NCBI GenBank assembly: GCA_024689285.1
Contig: JAILDR010000101.1
Coordinates: forward strand, 1 to 31,815
DNA: 31,815 nt
Direction of reading: 5' to 3'
Source of the DNA: Bacteroidales bacterium
GTDB lineage: Bacteria; Bacteroidota; Bacteroidia; Bacteroidales; F082
Below are positions 16,681 through 25,002 of this stretch, piece by piece (the first letter of the stretch is position 1; the number at the start of each line of letters is the position of its first letter). Made by a program: the position numbers and the translations under genes. The notes beneath the pieces were generated by a model that had not been told where the DNA came from, did not search any database, and worked only from the letters and a program-made list of their open reading frames with translations.

Positions 16681-17298
16681 ATGAAGAAAATGATACTTTT
16701 CATCCTACTTTCGGCATTGTGGGCCATGCCCGCCTGCCATAATGCATCCACGGCAACGGAAACACCTGTTCAAATAGAGGCCGACACCGTGGAGATAACT
16801 ACGTTTTACGATACGCTCAACATCGCCCCCGATGTGGTCGCCAAAAAGAATTGTTTCATCGTCATCGCGAAGCCTGAATATCGCCTGTATGTGTGCGAGG
16901 TCGTTGAAGATGACACGGTCTGTCGCGCCTATTATCCTGTTTGCGTGGGTAAGAACAAAGGCCATAAGCAGAAAGTTGGCGATATGCGTACTCCGGAGAG
17001 CAGCTTTGAGAAGCCCTTCACCATCACCCAAATCACGGATGCCTCCAAGTGGACGCACGACTTTGGCGATGGCAGAGGCGAGATTTTGTCGTATGGCAAC
17101 TGGTTTATGCGTCTCGCTACGCCTGGCTTCTCGGGCATCGGCATACATGGCAGTACCAACAACGAAAGTTCGGTGCCAGGTCGAGGCAGCGAAGGGTGCA
17201 TCCGCCTTCGTAACGATGATTTGGATCAATTGAAAGAGAGATACGCTTTTGTAGGGATGAAAGTTGTTATCCTGCCTGACGAAACGACAATAGATTAA
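16681..17298 (+). CDS. L,D-transpeptidase (YkuD-type) lipoprotein
   Basis: The 205-residue protein begins with a lipoprotein signal (WAMPAC, Cys19). It carries the YkuD catalytic domain: VIAKPEYRLYVCEV, YPVCVGKNKGHKQKVGDMRTPE, and the active-site HGSTNN (His156) and GSEGCIRLRNDD (Cys173, Arg175). Such enzymes form 3-3 cross-links in peptidoglycan or attach proteins to it, acting in the periplasm. Here the protein should be lipid-anchored. A TTTG-N22-TATCTTTG promoter lies at 16624-16657. The C10 protease gene follows after 12 bp and is probably co-transcribed. Confidence 0.92.
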   Translation: MKKMILFILLSALWAMPACHNASTATETPVQIEADTVEITTFYDTLNIAPDVVAKKNCFIVIAKPEYRLYVCEVVEDDTVCRAYYPVCVGKNKGHKQKVGDMRTPESSFEKPFTITQITDASKWTHDFGDGRGEILSYGNWFMRLATPGFSGIGIHGSTNNESSVPGRGSEGCIRLRNDDLDQLKERYAFVGMKVVILPDETTID

Positions 17299-17310
17299 AC
17301 CTCCATAAAT

Positions 17311-19857
17311 ATGAAAAAGTCAATATTGTTCACACTCGTGCTGTTTTTTGGCACAATAGTCCTGCAAGCCAAGCCTGTCGATAAGAACTTGGCCCTGGTT
17401 GTGGCACAACAATTTGCCTCCCAACAACTTGCTCTGGAAAGAACAACGCCTGAATTGGTATATACTGGCCAAAACGAGGCTTTTTTTGTGTTTAACCTCG
17501 GCTCCAACAGTTTCGTCATTATTGCTGGCAACGATGCGCATCGCCCCGTCATTGGTTATTCTGATGAGTCTTCATTTGATGCTTCCAACATCCCGCCCGC
17601 GTTGGCTTATTATTTGGACGGCGTTGCCGAGTGTGTGCTCCGATTGCATCATGCCACCGCCACCCTCGATGTCGCAGCTGAGTGGAATTCGGTGCTTCAG
17701 CATGGACGGCTTATCTCACGTCACAGCGGTCGCGGTACAGGTTATTTCTGCACGACCAAGTGGAATCAAGACCATCCTTATAACTATTGTTGTCCCGAAG
17801 ACCCCGCTGGGTCGGGTGGTCATGCCATTGTGGGCTGTCTTGCCACAGCCATGTCACAATTGATGCGCTTTTGGGCTTACCCCTCCAAAGGCATAGGCAG
17901 CCATTGCTACTTCCATGAGGATTACGGCGAGATTTGTGCCGATTTCGGCAATACCAATTACGACTGGGATAACATGCCCAATACGCTGAACAACAGTTCT
18001 TCAGAGGCTGAAAAGATTGCCACGGGCACTTTGTGTTTCCATTGTGGTGTTACCATAGATATGGGCTATGGCCCTGATGGTAGTGGTGGTGCTTCAGGTC
18101 CTATTCCAGGTGTGATGAATCAGTATTTCAACTATTGCGACGCTATTGTGCAACTCAGACGCGATGACTTTGAAACAGAAACTTGGAAGACTATGGTGCG
18201 CGAACAGTTTGACATGGGATGGCCGATGTATTACGGCGGTTGTCAGGATGGAGGTTGCCACGCTTTTGTGTGCGATGGCTATGATGATTACGACATGTTC
18301 CATTTCAATTTGGGCTGGGGCGGCAGCAGCGACGGTTGGTATCTCATCGATGATGCCCCCTACACGCATCCCGCTGATGCCATGTTCAACTTTGTGCCGT
18401 CAGAGGTCTATAACGCGACTCCGTCTGCTCCGGTTGATTTCACCGTCACCCCTGTCTCCGAAACCGACCTTAAGACGCGTCTCACTTGGACCAATCCTAC
18501 TACTACTTTGGATGGTACCAATCTTACTTCCATTGAGCAGATAGTCGTGTTGCGCGACAATGAGGTCATCTCGACTTTGACTGATGTTACCCCTGGTGCG
18601 GCTATGGAGATTGAGGATGCCAACGTGCCACGTTATGATGTGTACCATTATGCTGTATATGCCCTTGCCAACAATCGTGTCGGTAAACATGCCAATGAAA
18701 TGAATGTCCTTGTCGGGCCTTCCTGCGAATGGCAGATTTTGTTGACCACCACCTCGTTTCAAGGCTGGCGTGGCGGCTATCTCTCCGTCTACAACGCTAC
18801 GGGTCACGAGCTGGCACAGTTCACTATGACGTCTTCGACAGGTGTGATGGCCAATCCTGCTTTGCCGTTAGCGCAGTTGAGTTTCGGCTGGACAGCACCT
18901 GAAGAGACGGTCAGTCAGTTGGGCTTTGTTATCAAGGATTCGGAAGGAAACACGGTCTACTCTTACTCTGGCTCGTCTAATGACCTGCCATCAGGAATCT
19001 TTTTAACCACCAACAACAGTTGTGGCGGCAGCCTCTCATGCGGCGCGCCCGAAAACCTGGTTGCCACTACTACGGAAGAAGGTATTTTGCTTTCATGGGA
19101 TGCTGTTGAGAATGAAGGCTATGGTTATAATCTCTATCGCGACGGCTTGCTCTATCGTCTCATTCCTGCTGGCACCGCCACCTCGTATTATGATGACAAT
19201 TTGGGTTTGGGTGGCCATTGCTATCTCGTCGGTGTGTTGTGCGATGGTGGCGAAAGCGGCGAGTTCTCCAATGAATCATGCGCTTCCGTTGGGCCTTGCT
19301 ATCCGCCCCGTAATCTAGACTTTGAATATGCCAACAACTACAAGCCCAAACTGCATTGGCAGGCCCCTGAACCTCACGATGGACTTTCGGGCTATTACCT
19401 CTTCCGCAAGACAGGTGAAGATGGAGAATATATGCGAGTCAAGTTGTTAGGTGCGAACGCCACGTCCTATACTGATAATTCTGTAAATCAGGAAGGTGAC
19501 TACTATTACCGCCTCTATGCCTACTACGGCGAATGGGACTGCACTTCGTCGCCTGCCAACCGTCATTATTATCCGAATGTTTTTGACTTGCATGTCTACT
19601 ATTCCCCAACTGGCGTTGCCGAAAATGAAGCTTCGTTGAAGGTGTATCCTAATCCTACCAAGGGCGTTGTTTTGATTGAGGCTGATGGCATGAAACAGGT
19701 GTCTGTCTACAATACCTTGGGCCAGTGTGCCTTGCAGAAGAATGTCGAAGAACCTCAAATAAGTCTTGACCTCCAGGGATTATCATCGGGATTGTATCTG
19801 CTTCGCGTTAGGACAACGGAAGGAGAGATGTCAAGGCGGATTACGGTTGAGCGATAA
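17311..19857 (+). CDS. C10 family (streptopain-like) cysteine peptidase with T9SS sorting domain
   Basis: The 848-residue protein has a signal peptide (ending IVLQA). A prodomain with LVVAQQFASQQ and FVIIAGNDAHRPVIGYS follows, typical of C10 peptidases. The catalytic domain has the nucleophile Cys176 in VGCLATAMSQLMRFW and His317 in GCHAFVCDGYDDYD, followed by HFNLGWGGSSDGWY. Next come fibronectin type III-like repeats (about 370-770). The C-terminal T9SS domain reads LKVYPNPTKGVVLIEADG, then SVYNTLGQ, then SSGLYLLRVRT. The protease is predicted to be secreted or surface-bound, activated by prodomain removal, and to act on host or dietary proteins. It forms a unit with the L,D-transpeptidase. 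Confidence 0.93.
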   Translation: MKKSILFTLVLFFGTIVLQAKPVDKNLALVVAQQFASQQLALERTTPELVYTGQNEAFFVFNLGSNSFVIIAGNDAHRPVIGYSDESSFDASNIPPALAYYLDGVAECVLRLHHATATLDVAAEWNSVLQHGRLISRHSGRGTGYFCTTKWNQDHPYNYCCPEDPAGSGGHAIVGCLATAMSQLMRFWAYPSKGIGSHCYFHEDYGEICADFGNTNYDWDNMPNTLNNSSSEAEKIATGTLCFHCGVTIDMGYGPDGSGGASGPIPGVMNQYFNYCDAIVQLRRDDFETETWKTMVREQFDMGWPMYYGGCQDGGCHAFVCDGYDDYDMFHFNLGWGGSSDGWYLIDDAPYTHPADAMFNFVPSEVYNATPSAPVDFTVTPVSETDLKTRLTWTNPTTTLDGTNLTSIEQIVVLRDNEVISTLTDVTPGAAMEIEDANVPRYDVYHYAVYALANNRVGKHANEMNVLVGPSCEWQILLTTTSFQGWRGGYLSVYNATGHELAQFTMTSSTGVMANPALPLAQLSFGWTAPEETVSQLGFVIKDSEGNTVYSYSGSSNDLPSGIFLTTNNSCGGSLSCGAPENLVATTTEEGILLSWDAVENEGYGYNLYRDGLLYRLIPAGTATSYYDDNLGLGGHCYLVGVLCDGGESGEFSNESCASVGPCYPPRNLDFEYANNYKPKLHWQAPEPHDGLSGYYLFRKTGEDGEYMRVKLLGANATSYTDNSVNQEGDYYYRLYAYYGEWDCTSSPANRHYYPNVFDLHVYYSPTGVAENEASLKVYPNPTKGVVLIEADGMKQVSVYNTLGQCALQKNVEEPQISLDLQGLSSGLYLLRVRTTEGEMSRRITVER

Positions 19858-19871
19858 CCGTCTTGTGAATT

Positions 19872-21035
19872 TCAGTCGATATTCTCGATGATTTTGTCCT
19901 CCTCACTCAGGTCGGGGATGAGCCTTTGTATGGGCTTGAAGCGGTAGAAGAACCGGATGGCGACGACACGTACCACCGTATAAGCAGGAATGGCCACCAG
20001 CATTCCCACAGGTCCACCGATGTGACCTGCGATGAGCAACACGATGAAGATTTCCAGCGGATGGGCCTTGATACTAGTCGAGTAAATAAGGGGTTGGTAG
20101 ATGAAGTTGTCGACGAGTTGGGCCCCAAACATGAGGGCAAAGATGATGATGGCAAAAATCCAGATATTGACACCCAAACCTACGCCAAGGCTAAACTTCA
20201 ATACCACACCTATGACGATGCCAATGACCTCGCCCATGAGAGGACCGACGTAGGGAATTACATTGAGCAGACCCGCAATGAAAGCGATGCCGAGGGCATA
20301 GCTCACGGGAAGCCGGGCAATAAGCCATAAGCCAATAAAGTCGATGACAGCAACGCCCAACACCTCGATGAACAGACCTATGAAATAACGCGACAGCAGA
20401 TGCTTAATGTCGCTAAGGGTTTTGCTCACTTCCCGCTCGTGGCGGTCGGGGACGAGGGCGCAGACGATTTTCTCGAACAGGGTGTCGTCCTTGATGAAGT
20501 AGAACGAGATAAATACCACAGAGAACAATCCGACAAAGGCACTTGAAACCACCGAGGCTACTGAGCCTACTATATTGCTTACCTGGTTGAAACTGACCAA
20601 TTCCCTCAGTTTGGTGAGCAGTAAGTTGGTTACGTCAAAGTCGCTGCTCAAGGAAGGGAATGTGGCTATAAGCCAGTCGTTTAGGGCATCAATGGGGTTG
20701 GAGTCGAAGTTGAAATAGGAAGAGCTGTTCATCGCTGAAACATCACGGATGATGTTGGAGACCAAAGGGATAATTTGGGTAACCAAAAGCACGATGAAAG
20801 CGATAACCAATAAGATGGTCAGAATGGCAAGCAGCCAGTCGGGAGCCTGATGCCCTTTGATTTTGACTTTTTTCAGTCGCGTCATCACAGGGAAGCTGAT
20901 CAAGGAGACGACGAAAGCCATGATGACATAAATCAGCACGTTTTTTAGGTACCAGCACAAAGACAGTATGAGGGCAAATACTCCGATTTTGATGAGATAG
21001 CCAGCCAGTTTTTCGGTGTTCTTTTCGTTTTCCAT
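19872..21035 (-). CDS. AI-2E family transporter (PerM/YdiK-like)
   Basis: The 387-residue protein has seven to eight hydrophobic segments in the AI-2E/DUF20 family layout. Two long N-terminal helix pairs are followed by a soluble middle part and a C-terminal membrane block with ALGIAFIAGLLNVIPYVGPLMGEV and the late segment PLIYSTSIKAHPLEIFIVLLIAGHIGGPVGML, both diagnostic. Family members export small molecules, or sodium against protons; the autoinducer-2 name does not prove that substrate here. The ATG at 21035 is chosen because the longer frame would include the -7 element (21040-21047). It is convergent with the C10 protease gene. Confidence 0.9.
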   Translation of the reverse strand: MENEKNTEKLAGYLIKIGVFALILSLCWYLKNVLIYVIMAFVVSLISFPVMTRLKKVKIKGHQAPDWLLAILTILLVIAFIVLLVTQIIPLVSNIIRDVSAMNSSSYFNFDSNPIDALNDWLIATFPSLSSDFDVTNLLLTKLRELVSFNQVSNIVGSVASVVSSAFVGLFSVVFISFYFIKDDTLFEKIVCALVPDRHEREVSKTLSDIKHLLSRYFIGLFIEVLGVAVIDFIGLWLIARLPVSYALGIAFIAGLLNVIPYVGPLMGEVIGIVIGVVLKFSLGVGLGVNIWIFAIIIFALMFGAQLVDNFIYQPLIYSTSIKAHPLEIFIVLLIAGHIGGPVGMLVAIPAYTVVRVVAIRFFYRFKPIQRLIPDLSEEDKIIENID

Positions 21036-21039
21036 GCGG

Positions 21040-21047
21040 CAAAAATA
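21040..21047 (-). promoter_or_regulatory. -7 element of the AI-2E transporter gene
   Basis: TATTTTTG on the minus strand, very close (4 bases) to the start at 21035. Confidence 0.5.
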
Positions 21048-21112
21048 GCCATTTTTTTTCAAGTTGTGGCAATTTTTTGCCTTTTTGCTCCGTTCAAATG
21101 GTGTACATTTGT

Positions 21113-21120
21113 TATTTTTG
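21113..21120 (+). promoter_or_regulatory. -7 element of the mltD/DUF4837 unit
   Basis: TATTTTTG, 47 bases before the ATG at 21168; TTTG at 21084-21087 is 25 bp upstream. Confidence 0.55.
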
Positions 21121-21167
21121 CACCTTTATTCTAAACACACATATTCAAAATACACACACAACCGACC

Positions 21168-22706
21168 ATGAAATATTTGCGTCTCATCATCATATTTATG
21201 CTGCCTATGAGCGGTCTTTTTGCCCAAGTTTATGACCCCGATTTTTCCGAACCAGATAGCTTGTATTACGAGTCGGATACATTGGAAGGCGATGATTTGG
21301 ATAGTACGGTTAACGTGGACCAGTCTTCGGTGATGGAGATGCTTGACATGATCAGCAATATCAGCTATTTCCGTGATGTGTATTTGGATATTGACTCATC
21401 GCTTTGGAATCCTTATGGCTGGTCACCTTATGACGTGCCAACTTATCCCGACAGCGTATATGAGCAGCGCATCCGCGCCTTGGCTCGTGAAACCAGTATT
21501 CCTTTGACCTATAATGCCCGCGTGAAAGCCTATATCGACCTCTATGCCTGCAGAAAACGTCAACAGTGCAGCCGAATGTTGGGCTTGTCATATGTCTATT
21601 TCCCGATGTTTGAAGAATATCTCGACAAATACAACCTGCCGTTGGAGCTTAAGTATTTAGCGATGGTGGAATCCGCCTTGAATCCCGTGGCGGGCTCGCG
21701 TGCGGGTGCCAAAGGCTTGTGGCAATTCATGTATGCTACGGGCAAGGACTATGGCTTGCGTCAATCTACCCTTTACGACGACCGCTACGACCCGGTGAAA
21801 GAGACGGATGCAGCCTGCCGCTATCTGCAAAGCCTCTATGCCCGATATGGCGACTGGTTCCTGGTGCTGGCAGCCTACAACTCTGGCCCCGGTACGGTCA
21901 ACAAGGCCATTATGAGATCGAGAGGTGCCAAGAACTATTGGGCTATTTCGCGTTATCTGCCGCGTGAGACCCAGGACTATGTGCCTGCTTTCATTGCTGT
22001 CACCTATGTGATGAACTTTGCCTCAGCACACAATCTTTATCCTCTCAATCCTGGCCTGCTGATGCATGGCACTGATACGGTGATGGTGCATGAATACCTC
22101 AGTTTCGACCAAGTAAGTCAGTGTGTCGGAGTGCCGATGAGTGACATCGAATTCTTTAATCCACAATACATCAAGAAAATTATCCCAGGCACGACCGAAC
22201 GCCAACATTCATTGCGCCTGCCCATGAAATATGCCCTGCGTTTTGTGCAGCTTGAAGACAGCATCTACAACTATGCGCGACAGGCTGACCTGCGCCATAA
22301 AGAAGCAGAAAAGCAGGTGAAGGTGGAGGCCAGCAATCGCCTTGTCCACACAGTGAAAAAAGGGGAGAGCCTGAGCAGCATAGCGAAGAAATACAACGTC
22401 TCGGTGAGTAACATCAAGAAGTGGAACAAAATGAAGTCGAACACGATTGTCCCTGGTAAGAAGTTGGTCATTCACCGTTCGGGCGGTTCTGCCTCAACAA
22501 AAACTTCTTCCAAGAGCAGCGAAAGCACGGCCAAAAGCAATACCACAACAACGACCACAAAGACCCATACGGTAAAGAAAGGGGAATCGCTCAGCTCCAT
22601 AGCAAAAAAATATGGTTGTTCCGTGGCTGATTTGAAGAAATGGAATAATCTGAAGAGTAATACGGTGGTAGTCAACCGCAAACTTAAGATAAAGATAAAA
22701 AATTAA
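21168..22706 (+). CDS. mltD: MltD-type lytic transglycosylase with two LysM domains
   Basis: The 512-residue protein has a signal peptide (SGLFAQ). Its SLT domain starts near residue 140 with the catalytic Glu168 in YLAMVESALNPVAGSRAGAKG, followed by LWQFMYATGKDYGL, DPVKETDAACRYL and LAAYNSGPGTVNKAI. After a PQYIKKIIPG segment, two LysM peptidoglycan-binding repeats (about 391-435 and 466-510) share VKKGESLSSIAKKY. They are separated by a Ser/Thr/Lys linker. It cleaves peptidoglycan glycan strands in the periplasm, forming anhydromuropeptides. A -7 element lies at 21113-21120. The DUF4837 lipoprotein gene follows after 5 bp. Confidence 0.94.
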   Translation: MKYLRLIIIFMLPMSGLFAQVYDPDFSEPDSLYYESDTLEGDDLDSTVNVDQSSVMEMLDMISNISYFRDVYLDIDSSLWNPYGWSPYDVPTYPDSVYEQRIRALARETSIPLTYNARVKAYIDLYACRKRQQCSRMLGLSYVYFPMFEEYLDKYNLPLELKYLAMVESALNPVAGSRAGAKGLWQFMYATGKDYGLRQSTLYDDRYDPVKETDAACRYLQSLYARYGDWFLVLAAYNSGPGTVNKAIMRSRGAKNYWAISRYLPRETQDYVPAFIAVTYVMNFASAHNLYPLNPGLLMHGTDTVMVHEYLSFDQVSQCVGVPMSDIEFFNPQYIKKIIPGTTERQHSLRLPMKYALRFVQLEDSIYNYARQADLRHKEAEKQVKVEASNRLVHTVKKGESLSSIAKKYNVSVSNIKKWNKMKSNTIVPGKKLVIHRSGGSASTKTSSKSSESTAKSNTTTTTTKTHTVKKGESLSSIAKKYGCSVADLKKWNNLKSNTVVVNRKLKIKIKN

Positions 22707-22711
22707 TTACT

Positions 22712-23716
22712 ATGAAAACAAACAGAATAGCAATGGTTGCCATCATTCTTTCTGTCATGATGATGGCTTGTGAACACCCTACCGCGTCGAGGAAAGACCG
22801 CTCGACGGGCAACATCGCGGAAATCCTCGTTGTGACGCAAAACAATGAACAATGGAATGGCATTATAGGTGATTCCATCAGGCATTATTTTCTTGATTAT
22901 CAATATGGCCTACCGCAACCTGAGGCGCAAAACAATTTGATTCACATCAAGACGCCCGATTTCTCCGACTTGTTCCACAAAAACAAGTGCATCCTTGAGG
23001 TTGTGATTGACCCTACGGTTGAAAAGGCTGTGGCTGAGACTGCCGTCGACCCGTGGGCTGCTCCGCAGCGTTATGTGAAGATTACGGCACCCAACTCCTA
23101 TGCATGGGTGGATTTGTTTGAAAGACAAAAAGAAGTCTATCACAAATGGTTCAACCAGGTGGAACGCGACCGCATCTTGAATGTGCTTCGTCCGACCAAC
23201 GACAATAAAATCAGCGAGGCCATAGCCAAGAGGTTCGGTTTCACGCTTGTTGTGCCACAGGGTTTCTACATCGCCAAAGACGAGCCGGACTTTATGTGGA
23301 TCCGTAAGGAAACGGACAAAGCAAGCTCATGTTTGGTGATTTATCAAATTCCTTATCAGGACACGGCACAGTTCAATACCGAAAGTCTCATCGCCATGCG
23401 TAATATGATGGTTGGAAAGTACATTCCTGGCCCTTCGGAAGGTTCTTTTATGGCTACCGAGACCGAGTTTGTGCCGCCTATGGTGACTTATGTTGGCGAC
23501 TATCCTGCGGGCTACACGATGGAGATGCGGGGCATGTGGCGCGTGGAGAACGATTTCATGGGAGGTCCTTTCGTTTCGTATACCTTCACTGACAGCCGCA
23601 CGGGCAACCTCGTTACGGTGGAAGGCTACTATTACGAACCCAACCAGAAAAAGCGCAATCAGCTGCTTCAGCTTGAGGCGATTGCTTTCAGCCTGAAGTT
23701 CGTTGAAACAGAATAA
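22712..23716 (+). CDS. DUF4837 family lipoprotein
   Basis: The 334-residue protein starts with a lipoprotein signal (ILSVMMMAC, Cys20) and continues with GNIAEILVVTQNNEQWNG, the characteristic opening of the Bacteroidota DUF4837 family. Later landmarks are KRFGFTLVVPQGFYIAKDEPDFMWIRKET and the C-terminal TVEGYYYEPNQKKRNQLLQLEAI. The function is unknown; it is expected in the periplasm, lipid-anchored. It sits 5 bp after the lytic transglycosylase gene, so the two are almost certainly co-transcribed, suggesting a cell-wall related role (inference). Length is normal for the family. Confidence 0.88.
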   Translation: MKTNRIAMVAIILSVMMMACEHPTASRKDRSTGNIAEILVVTQNNEQWNGIIGDSIRHYFLDYQYGLPQPEAQNNLIHIKTPDFSDLFHKNKCILEVVIDPTVEKAVAETAVDPWAAPQRYVKITAPNSYAWVDLFERQKEVYHKWFNQVERDRILNVLRPTNDNKISEAIAKRFGFTLVVPQGFYIAKDEPDFMWIRKETDKASSCLVIYQIPYQDTAQFNTESLIAMRNMMVGKYIPGPSEGSFMATETEFVPPMVTYVGDYPAGYTMEMRGMWRVENDFMGGPFVSYTFTDSRTGNLVTVEGYYYEPNQKKRNQLLQLEAIAFSLKFVETE

Positions 23717-23743
23717 TGATAACAACGTATAGCGGCAGTTGGA

Positions 23744-24112
23744 TTATTTCTTCTGATACTTAACAGTTATTTCTCCCAGAGGTGACGATACGGTGGTGAC
23801 AATCATTCCCTCTTTCCATTGCCCAAACATCTTCCCGCCGCAATAAAGCGTCCCGTCTTTGGAAAGCGCGATAGGCCCTTCAAATGATTCCTCCGATCCT
23901 TTGAAATACAAAATGGAGTCTGCATTAATACTAAAAGAATTCCCCTTTTCCATCTCGCCCATCTGCCTGACCAGTTCAGGTGTTGTACGGTTCTCATCAA
24001 ACTCCACGTTGACTTTGTCGGCAGTCCAGGTGCCGATGAGGGATTCGGGCTTTGGGGTGCAGGCTGCCAACAGCAACAGGCAGCAAAGAAGCGACAGAAA
24101 TGACTTTTTCAT
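23744..24112 (-). CDS. Small lipocalin-like hypothetical lipoprotein
   Basis: The 122-residue product starts at the ATG at 24110-24112 with a lipoprotein signal (MKKSFLSLLCCLLLLAAC). The mature part begins ESLIGTWTADKVNVEF, the opening strand of DUF/lipocalin-like small lipoproteins in Bacteroidales, and has beta-type alternation to its end (GEITVKYQKK). The frame stays open far upstream on this strand, but that part lies antisense to the HsdR-N-like gene and over two promoters, so it is rejected. The promoter is TTTG-N23-TACCTTTG (24129-24163, minus). It is convergent with the DUF4837 gene at a distance of 27 bp. Confidence 0.82.
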   Translation of the reverse strand: MKKSFLSLLCCLLLLAACTPKPESLIGTWTADKVNVEFDENRTTPELVRQMGEMEKGNSFSINADSILYFKGSEESFEGPIALSKDGTLYCGGKMFGQWKEGMIVTTVSSPLGEITVKYQKK

Positions 24113-24121
24113 CACGTTGAT

Positions 24122-24153
24122 TTTGTGGCAAAGGTAGGATTTTTTTACTTTTG
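24122..24153 (+). promoter_or_regulatory. Promoter of the HsdR-N-like gene
   Basis: TTTG (24122-24125), 20 bp, then TACTTTTG (24146-24153). It overlaps the divergent lipoprotein promoter. Confidence 0.65.
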
Positions 24154-24163
24154 CCGGCGCAAA
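24129..24163 (-). promoter_or_regulatory. Promoter of the small lipoprotein gene
   Basis: On the minus strand TTTG, 23 bp, then TACCTTTG, 16 bases before the start at 24112. Confidence 0.6.
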
Positions 24164-24166
24164 ACG

Positions 24167-24619
24167 ATGCTTTTTATGGTCGATACAGCTTTGCAATGGT
24201 TCAAAACGGAACAACGCGAGGGCAAGATTTATGTCTTCGACCCTTTGCGCAGGCGTTTCGTGGCTCTGACGCCTGAAGAGGAAGTCCGTCAGAAGGTGCT
24301 GTGTTTGTTGGTAGAGCGGTTGCATGTGCCAGCCGGTTTGATAGCGGTGGAGTATTCCGTCAAGGTGAACGGATTGGACAAACGTGCCGATGCGGTGGTG
24401 TTTGGCAAGGAAGGCCTGCCGCTGATGATTGTGGAATGCAAGGCAGCCGGGGTGCGGCTCACGGATAAGGTGCTTGACCAAGCCATCCGCTACCATTCTG
24501 CGTTGCATCCCCGCTATTTGATGCTCTACAATGGCGCGACCTGCTATTGCTTCAAGGTGGAGGAGGGGAGCCTGCATGCTATGGATCATTTGCCGGAGTA
24601 TGGGGAAATGACCGAATAG
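24167..24619 (+). CDS. HsdR N-terminal domain-like PD-(D/E)xK protein
   Basis: The 150-residue protein resembles the stand-alone type I restriction enzyme R N-terminal domain (HSDR_N) proteins found throughout Bacteroidota. It shows FDPLRRRFVALTPEEEVRQ and the nuclease-fold residues: Asp75 in KRADAVVF, Glu90 and Lys92 in PLMIVECKA, and Gln105 in LDQAIRYH. No helicase or methylase gene is near, so it is not part of a complete restriction system. The role of these small proteins is unknown. The start at 24167 lies 13 nt after a TTTG-N20-TACTTTTG promoter (24122-24153); a second ATG at 24176 is also possible. Confidence 0.85.
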   Translation: MLFMVDTALQWFKTEQREGKIYVFDPLRRRFVALTPEEEVRQKVLCLLVERLHVPAGLIAVEYSVKVNGLDKRADAVVFGKEGLPLMIVECKAAGVRLTDKVLDQAIRYHSALHPRYLMLYNGATCYCFKVEEGSLHAMDHLPEYGEMTE

Positions 24620-24687
24620 TTTCGTAAGAAATGGGGCTGAAATAGTAAAAAAATCGGGGCAAAGGCTTGCGGTATCTGAAAATTCCC

Positions 24688-24695
24688 TATCTTTG
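24688..24695 (+). promoter_or_regulatory. Candidate tnaA promoter (-7 element)
   Basis: TATCTTTG matches TAnnTTTG, with TTG 18 bp upstream at 24667-24669. It would give a transcript with an about 300-nt leader before tnaA. A second TATCTTTG lies at 24735-24742. Confidence 0.45.
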
Positions 24696-24817
24696 AACCG
24701 TTTTTCAAAAACACCTTATTATTGATATGCATTGTATCTTTGGTAATATGGTTTACTTGAACATCAAGGAACGCGATAGGTTCTGAGCGAGGCTTAGGAC
24801 GGTTGTCAGGCATTCTT

Positions 24818-24898
24818 ACTCCTCATTGAGAGGTGCGAAGCAATCTATTCCATAAGCTACATTTCTAGTTTGCTTCGTCGTTCCTCCTCGCAATGACG
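24818..24898. repeat. Interspersed inverted repeat, CGAAGCAA/TTGCTTCG type
   Basis: The arms CGAAGCAATCTA (24836-24847) and TAGTTTGCTTCG (24866-24877) pair with one mismatch. Outside them the right arm continues on the opposite strand as CATTGCGAGGAGGAACGACG; the left arm has a shortened version (CATTGAGAGG then TGCGAAGCAA). This sequence type is known as a dispersed palindromic repeat in several bacterial genomes. Confidence 0.7.
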
Positions 24899-24913
24899 CA
24901 AAGCGGCAGTCAG

Positions 24914-24945
24914 ACTCCCCCTGACCCACTCTTAGAAGGGGAAAT
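24914..24945 (+). repeat. CTCCCCCT...AGAGGGGG-type palindromic repeat, degenerate copy
   Basis: ACTCCCCCTGACCCACTCTT followed by AGAAGGGGAAAT is a diverged version of the element found twice at 29311-29395. The palindromic core is imperfect here. Confidence 0.7.
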
Positions 24946-25002
24946 ACAACAGATTACAACGATTCAACAATTCAACAATAATCAATTCAACAATTCAACA
25001 CT

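Larger units (their letters stand above)
24620..25002. other. tnaA upstream region: promoters, short ORF and repeats, no full gene
   Basis: These 383 bases contain two plus-strand TATCTTTG elements (24688-24695 and 24735-24742), a 19-codon open frame (24728-24787), an inverted interspersed repeat (about 24818-24898), a copy of the CTCCCCCT/AGAGGGGG-type palindromic repeat (24914-24945) and a G-poor leader with four ATTCAACA octamers (24962-25000). A frame open on the minus strand here (24586-24813) overlaps these signals and is not considered a gene. Confidence 0.6.

Noticed and set aside
24113..24589. N-terminal extension of the small lipoprotein gene to 24589
   Set aside because: It would be antisense to the HsdR-N-like gene and run through two promoters; the lipoprotein signal at 24112 is a natural start.
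24167..24619. Part of a restriction-modification system
   Set aside because: Only the small HSDR_N-like domain is present; no helicase, methylase or specificity gene lies nearby.
24586..24813. 75-codon minus-strand frame upstream of tnaA
   Set aside because: It overlaps the end of the HsdR-N-like gene and two plus-strand promoter elements and shows no domain.
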